Shown: piece by piece, positions 1-5,659 of the stretch | Layout: each line of letters opens with the position of its first letter | Position numbering within the stretch: the first letter of the stretch is position 1 | Assembly (NCBI GenBank): GCA_003477345.1 | Contig: DMTG01000228.1 | Location: forward strand, 1-6,563 | Direction: 5' to 3' | DNA length: 6,563 nucleotides | Source of the DNA: Succinivibrionaceae bacterium | Lineage (GTDB): Bacteria; Pseudomonadota; Gammaproteobacteria; Enterobacterales; Succinivibrionaceae | The notes under the pieces: generated by a model | What the model was told of the DNA's origin: nothing | Databases searched by the model: none | Seen by the model: the letters and a program-made list of their open reading frames with translations, nothing else | Program-made: the position numbers and the translations under genes

Positions 1-891
1 GGCAATTCTAATAACCTGCGGATGAGTGATTTTGGTGATCTGCATGGCTCCGGTAACTTCACTGTAGGTGGTTACAGGAGGTCCGAAGAAGAAGGCTGAA
101 ACAAAGCAGGCCACGCCGTCACCCAGCAAGGTTTTATGCAGACCAGGATCTTCTGTGAAGTCTTTCTGTGCTACAGCACTGACTACGTATACGTCACCGA
201 TATGCTCGATAACCGGAGCAATGGAAACCGGGATCATATACAGGAAAGCTTCCAGAGAGAACTGTGGCCAGTGGAAATCTGCAATGCTCGGTACCAGAGC
301 AAACCAGGAGGCATCAGCTACTGCCTGAAAATTCATCTTGCCCTGAAAAAACGCAAATATGCAGCCGGCTATAATTCCTACAACTACAGGGATCAGTCTG
401 AAGAGGCCGCGTCCGAAGGTCAGCACCAGAATTGCCGAAATCAGGGAGACAATAGCCAGTGACCAGTCATCCTTTGCCATATTGACGGCGGTAGGCGACA
501 GGGATAGACCTATGAGAATAATAACCGGTCCTATAACGATAGGAGGAAACAGTCTGTCCAGCAGTTTGCGCCCCTGCCATCTGATAAGCGCTGACATGGC
601 AAAATAGACCAGTGATACAGCAAAGATGGCGGCGACTGTGCCAGGCATACCCCATTGTTTGGCTGCATATATCATAGGTGCGATAAAGGCAAAGTTACTG
701 CCGAGGAAAATCGGGACTTTTCCTCCGGTAATAAGATGAAATATCAGGGTTCCAGTACCGGCGGTGAAAAGTGCAGTTGCAGGATCAAGTCCAACCAGCA
801 GAGGAAAAAGAACGGTAGCTCCAAAAGCGACGAAGAGAAACTGCACGCCTACAATGGTTTTGCGGGTAGCAGTCAGATTTTGCATGTCCAT
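1..891 (-). CDS. uraA: UraA-type uracil permease (NCS2 family), C-terminus beyond window
   Basis: This is an inner-membrane nucleobase:proton symporter of the NCS2 family, most likely importing uracil for pyrimidine salvage. The window holds 297 codons; E. coli UraA has 429 residues, so roughly the last third is missing. Hydrophobic membrane segments run throughout. Family signatures are visible: GGKVPIFLGSNFAFIAP near residues 57-72 (substrate-stacking Phe region), FPPIVIGP near 115-122, IEHIGD at 228-233 and TTYSEVTG at 274-281. E229 and E278 correspond to the substrate-binding glutamates of UraA (E241, E290), and D233 takes the place of UraA H245, as I recall for many uracil permeases outside the enterics. 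An in-frame TGA three codons upstream fixes the start at ATG 891 or the second ATG at 885. The ribosome binding site is weak (GAGAG). Other NCS2 substrates such as xanthine are less likely because the EHIG motif is uracil-type. Confidence 0.93.
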   Translation of the reverse strand, partial: MDMQNLTATRKTIVGVQFLFVAFGATVLFPLLVGLDPATALFTAGTGTLIFHLITGGKVPIFLGSNFAFIAPMIYAAKQWGMPGTVAAIFAVSLVYFAMSALIRWQGRKLLDRLFPPIVIGPVIILIGLSLSPTAVNMAKDDWSLAIVSLISAILVLTFGRGLFRLIPVVVGIIAGCIFAFFQGKMNFQAVADASWFALVPSIADFHWPQFSLEAFLYMIPVSIAPVIEHIGDVYVVSAVAQKDFTEDPGLHKTLLGDGVACFVSAFFFGPPVTTYSEVTGAMQITKITHPQVIRIA

Positions 892-1263
892 AGGCTCTCA
901 AAAGAGTGATTGTTTTTTCTGTTGCGCCAGCAGAGATCTGACTGCCTGTTTTCAGATAATTTATACAGTTAAGACAGAGATGAGCTTAAGTGTTTATATA
1001 CTGTAAACGGGGCACTGGCAGACCTGCCTGTTCAGAAAAATACAATTTTACTTATAACCAAATAAGTGTCAATCTAAATTTTACAATCTGTCTATAATGA
1101 TAAATCTGCACCGTTTTCTCATTATGATGGTGGAATATATACAGAAGAAAAATCTGCATTTTTGAAGAGATAAGTTCAGGATAGCTGCAGGTAATTTGAT
1201 AAGATATAAGATTAAACACGGTTTTTATTTATATAAAAAAGTCGAGTACAGAAGGAAATCAGC
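892..1263. promoter_or_regulatory. Divergent intergenic region between uraA and rubrerythrin genes
   Basis: These 372 bases carry no supportable gene and must hold the promoters of both divergent flanking genes. The half near rubrerythrin is very AT-rich. A perfect TATAAT lies at 1093-1098 on the plus strand, but no convincing -35 hexamer sits 16-18 bases upstream. TATAAG at 1205-1210 and TATAAA at 1232-1237 are further -10-like elements without good partners. On the minus strand TATATAA and TATAAA elements occur upstream of uraA, also without a clear -35. Two 9-base direct repeats are present: CTGCCTGTT at 942-950 and 1024-1032, and AAATCTGCA at 1102-1110 and 1150-1158. They could be operator elements or chance. 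The promoters cannot be placed with confidence. Confidence 0.5.
1252..1256 (+). promoter_or_regulatory. Ribosome binding site of rubrerythrin gene
   Basis: AAGGA lies seven bases before the ATG at 1264. It supports that start, which also matches the normal rubrerythrin N-terminus (SLKGT followed by EKN). Confidence 0.75.
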
Positions 1264-1836
1264 ATGCCAAGTTTAAAAGGAACACAGACCGAGAAGAATA
1301 TACTTATTGCTTTTTCCAGGGAATCTCAGGCCCGTTCTTGCTATAACTTTTATGCAAACACCGCAAGAACTGAAAGCCATATGCTGATATCTCAGATATT
1401 TCTGGAGACAGCCAATGAAGATAAGGAAATCTCAAAAAGACTGTATAAGTTTCTCGAAGGCGGAGATGTGGAGATCACGGCAACCTACAAGGCTGGCACC
1501 ATTGCAAGTACTCAGATAAATTTAGAGGCCTCAGCCGCTGAAGAAAAGAAATGGCAGGAGGCTTACGCTGAATTTGCAGCTAAGGCGATAGAAGAAGGTC
1601 TGCCTACAGTTGCCGAGGTGCTTAAAAATATTGCAGTTGTACATAAGCAGCATGAAAAACAGTTTAACTGCCTCTGGAAGAGTCTGGGCGAAGGTACTTT
1701 ATATAAAAGAGAAGAAGCGGTTGAATGGAAATGCCGTAACTGCGGCTTTGTAGTAGAGGCTCAGGAAGCTCCGGAGGTTTGTCCGTGCTGCGCTCATCTG
1801 CAGGGATACTTTGAAGTTCTGCAAGATTGTTTCTAA
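1264..1836 (+). CDS. rbr: Rubrerythrin with degenerate diiron site
   Basis: The 190-residue length and layout match classical rubrerythrin, a cytoplasmic peroxidase of anaerobes that reduces hydrogen peroxide with electrons from its own rubredoxin domain. Residues 1-140 form the ferritin-like helical domain (SLKGTQTEKN, E20SQAR, KFLEGGD, EFAAKA). Residues 153-187 form the rubredoxin domain, with the iron-binding cysteines intact: C157 and C160 in CRNC, then C173 and C176 in CPCC. Aligned by eye to Desulfovibrio vulgaris rubrerythrin, E20, E94 (here E93 or E94) and H131 (here H130) are kept. E53 is Asp, H56 is Ile, E97 is Lys or Trp after a one-residue gap, and the bridging E128 is His. Classical peroxidase chemistry is therefore doubtful; the protein may hold altered or single metal, or serve in electron transfer. 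The family call is firm, the activity is not. It appears monocistronic. Confidence 0.93.
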   Translation: MPSLKGTQTEKNILIAFSRESQARSCYNFYANTARTESHMLISQIFLETANEDKEISKRLYKFLEGGDVEITATYKAGTIASTQINLEASAAEEKKWQEAYAEFAAKAIEEGLPTVAEVLKNIAVVHKQHEKQFNCLWKSLGEGTLYKREEAVEWKCRNCGFVVEAQEAPEVCPCCAHLQGYFEVLQDCF

Positions 1837-1900
1837 AAAACAATAGGGGTAGATCAAATTTTTTATATTTTTTTATAAAAAAACTTGCAAAAAATAAAAA

Positions 1901-1918
1901 ATGTGATATTCTTCACAT
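1901..1918. promoter_or_regulatory. CRP-type binding site (perfect palindrome)
   Basis: ATGTGA, a six-base spacer, then TCACAT: both half-sites match the E. coli CRP consensus TGTGA-N6-TCACA exactly, with the flanking A and T also symmetric, and it is preceded by an A-rich run. It lies 64 bases past the rubrerythrin stop and about 400 bases before dolP, with an intrinsic terminator between it and dolP. The promoter it serves is therefore not obvious. A -10-like TATTCT (1907-1912) with upstream TG lies inside the spacer. Confidence 0.6.
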
Positions 1919-1944
1919 ACTCCTTATGTTTGTTTGATTGTTCG

Positions 1945-1978
1945 TCCCCTAGAAAATTCTAGGGGATTTCTTTTTATT
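1945..1978 (+). terminator. Rho-independent terminator downstream of rubrerythrin gene
   Basis: The hairpin pairs TCCCCTAGAA (from 1945) with TTCTAGGGGA (to 1966) around a very short AT loop, followed by a T-rich tract TTTCTTTTTATT. The plus-strand T-tract and the absence of an A-run on the left make it one-directional. It begins 108 bases after the rubrerythrin stop, so it may end that transcript or a short RNA started in between. Confidence 0.85.
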
Positions 1979-2184
1979 AGCAGACCTCATTTTTCATCCT
2001 AATTCATATCTAACTGTTTTAATGTATCTTTTATGCAGTAAGCTGTGCATCCGGCTTTAGGCTGACTGATATTCGTGTCTTCTTTTTTCTATTGGCATGC
2101 CAGGACAGGTAAACAGTGATACTAAAAGTTTCCTTGTTAAATATTGGAATACTCTCTGGTAATCGCATCTGTCCCCGGTTTTTT

Positions 2185-2193
2185 TGCTAGAAT
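2185..2193 (+). promoter_or_regulatory. Candidate extended -10 promoter element for dolP operon
   Basis: TG, one base, then TAGAAT (five of six consensus bases) forms an extended -10 about 117 bases before the dolP start. The sequence 17 bases upstream (GCATCT) is a poor -35, so the call rests on the -10 alone. Confidence 0.3.
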
Positions 2194-2292
2194 AGGCAGG
2201 ATAAAAATAATATTCAGTCATAAGATTATTAAAGATAAATTAAGCAGTTATAAAAAAAAATCGACTGTGAGAGACCAGTTAGTACTGGAATA

Positions 2293-2298
2293 AAGGAG
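2293..2298 (+). promoter_or_regulatory. Ribosome binding site of dolP
   Basis: AAGGAG lies eleven bases before the ATG at 2310, a strong core at slightly long spacing. No other in-frame ATG gives a complete lipoprotein signal. Confidence 0.7.
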
Positions 2299-2309
2299 AT
2301 ATTCATTTT

Positions 2310-3113
2310 ATGAACAAATCAAATACACTTTGTTCTTTATCATTTGCTCTGGGAATTGGTATTGCCTCGTCTGTTGCACTGTCAGGCTGCGCTGCTCTGG
2401 TTGTTGGCGCAGGTGCCGGTACTGCAGGCGCAGTAATTGGTTCTGACAGCAGAACTGTAGGACAGATGGCTGATGATGAAAAAATAGAAATCGACTCCAG
2501 GGAAATTCTCAAGAGCGATACCTCTCTCTCTGACAGACAGTCATTCAGTGTTGATGTGGTAAGCGTTAATGGTCAGGTGCTGCTGGTAGGTCAGACAACC
2601 AATACTGCGTACCTGTCAGACTGCATCAGCAGAATAGAAAGACTGAACGGCGTTCGTAAAGTCTACAACTATGTAGAAAATAAAGCTCCGGTAAGTGCAG
2701 GAGTAGTAGCCAACGATACATATATAACCTCCAAGGTCAAATCAATGCTTCTGGTAGGTGAAAAGATAAGCTCCGGAAGATTCAAGGTGGTTACAGAGGA
2801 TTCCAACGTTTATCTGATGGGTTTTGTAACTCACGACGAAGCAAAGCGTGCTATCAATCAGACCAAGAAAGTAAGCGGTGTAAAGAAGATATTTACAATC
2901 TTTGATTACATGAATTCTCCAACTGCCGAGTCTTCATCAGGATCATCTTCATCTTCCGAGCCTGAGGTTACATCGCTGAATAATGAGAGCAGTTCACAGG
3001 TCAGAAGTTCATCTTCTTATGCAAAGGAAACCCAGTCTTCTGTAAATAATGGCGGTGCCTCCATTGTGGAAGATGATGATCTGCTTGCACCTTCCCAGCC
3101 TGCAAACTGGTAG
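2310..3113 (+). CDS. dolP: DolP-like outer-membrane lipoprotein with two BON domains and Ser-rich tail
   Basis: The 267-residue precursor has a lipoprotein signal peptide (residues 1-26) ending in the lipobox L24-S-G-C27. Residue +2 is Ala rather than Asp, consistent with sorting to the outer membrane. After a Gly/Ala-rich stretch comes SDSRTVGQMADDEKIE (45-60), matching the DPRSVGTQVDD region of E. coli DolP (YraP). BON domain 1 spans about 55-124 (GQVLLVGQT, VYNYV) and BON domain 2 about 134-200 (NDTYITSKVKSMLL, VYLMGFVT, EAKRA, VSGVKKI). DolP binds anionic phospholipid at the outer membrane and septum and supports envelope integrity and NlpD-linked amidase activation. E. coli DolP has 191 residues and stops after BON 2; here about 65 extra residues rich in serine and acidic residues follow. 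It is likely the first gene of an operon with the next two genes. Confidence 0.92.
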   Translation: MNKSNTLCSLSFALGIGIASSVALSGCAALVVGAGAGTAGAVIGSDSRTVGQMADDEKIEIDSREILKSDTSLSDRQSFSVDVVSVNGQVLLVGQTTNTAYLSDCISRIERLNGVRKVYNYVENKAPVSAGVVANDTYITSKVKSMLLVGEKISSGRFKVVTEDSNVYLMGFVTHDEAKRAINQTKKVSGVKKIFTIFDYMNSPTAESSSGSSSSSEPEVTSLNNESSSQVRSSSSYAKETQSSVNNGGASIVEDDDLLAPSQPANW

Positions 3114-3218
3114 CGGGAGATAATCCATTATAGGGTTTCAAAATCTACTGTTAGGACACCATATTTCTTTCTGGAGCTAGGTCTGCCGAATGAAGAAGCT
3201 CCTGAAATCTGCATTAGT
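3114..3218 (+). other. In-frame coding extension upstream of the annotated TTG start
   Basis: The 35 codons between the dolP TAG stop and the TTG at 3219 are open in the frame of the following gene, which is also the dolP frame. The translation includes TPYFFLELGLPNEEAPEICI, which looks like genuine protein: it resembles the first strands of a DnaQ-type fold (compare the DxETTGLP then EIxxIGA pattern). No ATG, GTG or TTG occurs in this frame here. The only candidates are ATA 3120, ATC 3123, CTG 3171, CTG 3183 and ATT 3213. A GGGAG motif at 3115-3119 is close to the first two. The true start is unresolved. Confidence 0.5.
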
Positions 3219-4772
3219 TTGGATATCCTCAGGTGGTCAGCGAACCGAGATGAGCGTCCTGAAGTGTATGTTCATACTCTGCTGAAAAACAAGAATCTTT
3301 CCCGCGTCAGATGGAACAATGCCGCATCATTAGGTGTGACGCGCGAAGTGCTGGAACGAGACAATCAGGATCTGCCTTCTATCGAAGATATGAAGGAGGT
3401 TAACTACCTTAAAAGCAAGCGAGTGATTGTCTTCGAAATGCAGGACACAGAGCCGTGGGTGTCTCTCTTAAGTTCTGCCAGCATAGTGATCAGCATAAAA
3501 GATCTCTGGAAAGAGGTTTATGCAGACAGTGAAAAGGCAATGGCTTGCAATACGCTACCTAAGATGCTTGAATATCTGCATCTGCCGAAGGACGATACTG
3601 AAAACAAGCAGTACACGCCATTGCAGCTGAGACTGCATGCAATTGCCGCCATATGGTATCTGCTCACTACCTACAAGGCGCATCCTGAGGAGAAAAAAAT
3701 CAGGGACGGTTTTGCTCTCAACCAGATCTGGCCAGTCCAGAGCGTTGATGATGAATGGTTCCCGGGAGAACCTAAAGTTTTAGCCCAGATTTCTCCTGTC
3801 GCGGCCCGCAATTTCTTCAGCCACAGCATTTACGACCACATAGACTGGTACAGTCAGTACATTTATGCCCATGACTGGGTATTCAAGCGTAAGAACTCCT
3901 ATAAGGAAAATCTGCGCGGCCAGGTGGAAATGGCCGACTTTGTGTTTAACAATGTCCTGGACCTGAATATGCAGCTGTGGGTACTGGTTTACTACAGTAT
4001 ATTCGCAAGGCGGACCAATTTTGCACTGGAAATTGTTCTTAAGAAAGGTGTTTTTTCGTCGCTCTTAGACCATGTGCGCGATGATTTTTCAAAGTTCCTC
4101 ATAAGACATCTGGAAGATTTTCTGTCAGATAATCAGAAATACCGTCTGGTTCGTTCAATAATGCGCCAGAGTATAGATGATCGCTCCCGCTGCAGCTATA
4201 CAGACTATAACTACAATAAGTTAAGCACCTCGGACAGTCCTGCAGTTGCGCAGTATTCTTTCAGAACGGTCAAGGTTAAAGGCACTGGAGTTAAGTGTTT
4301 CTGGGAAATCAGAGGACGAAAGGGCGAGATTTTATACAGAAGAAACGAGATCTCAGGAATTGATGACGAGAGACAGCTCTGTATTGATGAAGTTAACAAG
4401 CTCTTCAGGATCTTCCTAGAAGAGATTAGACATCCGTTTTCGATTTTCTGGGTGCGTGAACCTGAACAGGGGTGGATTCAGTATATTACCGGACAGTCCT
4501 GGCCGGAGCTGAAAATGGTGCCTAGAGCATCAGATTCAAAACTGCTTAAATACACAAGACAGATTATTTCAAACATAATAATAGAAGAGAGTATGCCTAG
4601 CATACAGAATCTGAAGTATACCTTAAAAGAGATAATTGAAGAGATTAATTCCTACTCCGGAGGAAAAGAAGATACAGTAAAACGCTTCACTTTCCTGGAT
4701 ACATCTATCGAAGTCTGCGTAACCAGAAGAACTCATACCTCTCTTTTAAAAAGGCTGCTGAGGCTGCACTGA
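3219..4772 (+). CDS. Uncharacterised protein, possible inactive DnaQ-fold N-terminal domain
   Basis: I do not recognise this 517-residue protein as a named family. It has no signal peptide or clear membrane segment and looks cytoplasmic. Including the open frame upstream, the N-terminal 185 or so residues follow the order of a DEDD 3'-5' exonuclease fold: strands ending in FFLELGLP and EICISLDILRW, then ASLGVTREVL (37-46, like the GIT-x-E-x-L loop), RVIVFEMQDTEPW (68-80, at the VxHNxxFD motif), NTLPKMLEYLHLP (111-123) and LHAIAAIWYLL (139-149, at HxAxxDA). Most catalytic acids are absent. Residues 190-320 are mostly helical, 345-405 alternate strand and helix (VKCFWEIRGRKGEILYRRNE), and 440-475 are helical. 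TTG 3219 is only the first conventional start; no ribosome binding site precedes it. It ends overlapping mepA by one base, so the two are probably translationally coupled. Confidence 0.75.
   Translation: MDILRWSANRDERPEVYVHTLLKNKNLSRVRWNNAASLGVTREVLERDNQDLPSIEDMKEVNYLKSKRVIVFEMQDTEPWVSLLSSASIVISIKDLWKEVYADSEKAMACNTLPKMLEYLHLPKDDTENKQYTPLQLRLHAIAAIWYLLTTYKAHPEEKKIRDGFALNQIWPVQSVDDEWFPGEPKVLAQISPVAARNFFSHSIYDHIDWYSQYIYAHDWVFKRKNSYKENLRGQVEMADFVFNNVLDLNMQLWVLVYYSIFARRTNFALEIVLKKGVFSSLLDHVRDDFSKFLIRHLEDFLSDNQKYRLVRSIMRQSIDDRSRCSYTDYNYNKLSTSDSPAVAQYSFRTVKVKGTGVKCFWEIRGRKGEILYRRNEISGIDDERQLCIDEVNKLFRIFLEEIRHPFSIFWVREPEQGWIQYITGQSWPELKMVPRASDSKLLKYTRQIISNIIIEESMPSIQNLKYTLKEIIEEINSYSGGKEDTVKRFTFLDTSIEVCVTRRTHTSLLKRLLRLH
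4759..4763 (+). promoter_or_regulatory. Ribosome binding site of mepA inside the upstream gene
   Basis: TGAGG lies eight bases before the mepA ATG and within the last codons of the upstream gene. With the TGATG stop-start overlap at 4770-4774 this favours coupled translation. Confidence 0.55.
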
Positions 4773-5572
4773 TGCATAATTCATTAAAAAAACTGCTGTT
4801 AGGTTCAGTATTTATGGCGTCACTGGCTGTTGGAAAAGATGCTCTGGCAGCAATAGACATTTACGGAACCTATAATAACGGCTGTATTCGCGGAGCACAG
4901 GCGCTTAAAAACGGCGATCACTATACTCTGCAGAAATGGGGACCTGGTAGAAATTTCGGACATCCAGAGCTTATCGATTATATTCAGAAGCTGGCGCTGC
5001 GTGCCAAACAGGAAGGTCTGCCTGAGCTGCTGATTGGAGATCTGTCACTTCACTACGGTGGACCTTTTGGCGGCGGTTCAGCTCATGGAAGTCATAATAT
5101 CGGGCTGGATGTAGATGTATCCTTTGATTTTAATTCTCCAAAGAAGTCCAAATATGAGCTAGAGCATCCTAAGGATGTGTTTATAGTCAACAGGAAAAAC
5201 AGGCCGACAGAGGACTTTACAGCGGATACAGTCAAGCTTCTGTATCTGGCAACTCAGGATGAAAGAGTAGAAAGAATCTTTGTGGCCCCTGGTATCAAAA
5301 GGCATCTGTGCGAGCTTTACAGTGATTCTGACCGTTCCTGGCTTAGAAAAATAAGACCATGGTTTGGTCATCGTGCGCATATGCATGTACGCTTAGGCTG
5401 TCCTTTAGATGCGCCATACTGCAAGAAGCAGACACCGCCGCCGCAGGGAGACGGGTGCGGAGCCGAGCTTGCCAGCTGGTTTCAGCCGCCGCCACCAGGC
5501 AGCAGCAAGCCAAAGCCAAAACCGAAAAAGGTTCTGCCTGCCCAGTGTAATGCGGTATTGCAGGGCAGATAA
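4772..5572 (+). CDS. mepA: Penicillin-insensitive murein endopeptidase MepA (peptidase M74)
   Basis: MepA is a periplasmic, zinc-dependent LAS-type peptidase that cuts the D-Ala to meso-diaminopimelate cross-link in peptidoglycan. The 266 residues compare with 274 in E. coli. A signal peptide covers about 1-26 (KK, hydrophobic core, ALA). Key motifs are intact: FGHPEL (62-67), AHGSHNIGLDVD (104-115) and GHRAHMHVR (199-207). H108, D115 and H205 correspond to the E. coli zinc ligands H113, D120 and H211; H105, H200 and H203 are also kept. Six cysteines (38, 180, 210, 217, 229, 259) fit the three disulfides of the E. coli enzyme. A proline-rich stretch (QPPPPGSSKPKPKPKK) precedes the last cysteine, as in the family. 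It is the last gene of the dolP cluster, followed immediately by a terminator. Confidence 0.97.
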   Translation: MHNSLKKLLLGSVFMASLAVGKDALAAIDIYGTYNNGCIRGAQALKNGDHYTLQKWGPGRNFGHPELIDYIQKLALRAKQEGLPELLIGDLSLHYGGPFGGGSAHGSHNIGLDVDVSFDFNSPKKSKYELEHPKDVFIVNRKNRPTEDFTADTVKLLYLATQDERVERIFVAPGIKRHLCELYSDSDRSWLRKIRPWFGHRAHMHVRLGCPLDAPYCKKQTPPPQGDGCGAELASWFQPPPPGSSKPKPKPKKVLPAQCNAVLQGR

Positions 5573-5612
5573 AAAAATCGCTCAGGTAACGTACTGCCTG
5601 GGCGATTTTTTG
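5571..5612. terminator. Bidirectional intrinsic terminator between mepA and mmuM
   Basis: AAAAAAATCGCTCAGG pairs with CCTGGGCGATTTTTT around a ten-base loop (one G-T wobble). The A-run on the left and T-run on the right allow termination in both directions. It overlaps the last two bases of the mepA stop codon and lies about 48 bases beyond the stop of the converging mmuM gene, so one hairpin can serve both. Confidence 0.9.
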
Positions 5613-5659
5613 ATCGGTGTAAAGACGCGGACTGTTTTGTTGAATATCTGATAAATGGT

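Larger units (their letters stand above)
1979..2309. promoter_or_regulatory. Upstream region of the dolP operon
   Basis: This 331-base stretch has no supportable gene; its longest ATG reading frames on the plus strand are about 12 and 21 codons and lack ribosome binding sites. The best promoter-like element is an extended -10, TG-C-TAGAAT, at 2185-2193, without a clear -35. A weaker sigma-E-like pair, GGAATAC (2146-2152) followed by TCTGT (2168-2172), is also present and is worth noting only because yraP/dolP in E. coli is sigma-E controlled. A small hairpin CCAGT-TAGT-ACTGG at 2275-2288 lies just before the ribosome binding site. Confidence 0.4.

Noticed and set aside
68..607. Several plus-strand frames of 80-110 codons at the start of the window
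   Set aside because: They are antisense to the uracil permease frame, which has clear family motifs; their translations are low in hydrophobic structure and have no ribosome binding sites.
2093..2102. Perfect palindrome TGGCATGCCA
   Set aside because: A 10-base palindrome is expected several times by chance in a window of this size, and no T-tract or promoter element is tied to it.
2097..2162. A 21-codon ATG frame in the dolP upstream region
   Set aside because: No ribosome binding site, no recognisable sequence and chance length for an AT-rich intergenic region.
2275..2288. Small hairpin CCAGT-TAGT-ACTGG before the dolP ribosome binding site as a riboswitch or thermometer
   Set aside because: Five base pairs that do not include the ribosome binding site are too little to support a regulatory RNA claim.
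3190..3285. A 31-codon frame starting MKKLLKSALVW just inside the unknown gene
   Set aside because: It looks like the start of a signal peptide, but it has only a weak upstream context, ends after 31 codons and overlaps the longer frame, which has coherent protein-like sequence on both sides.
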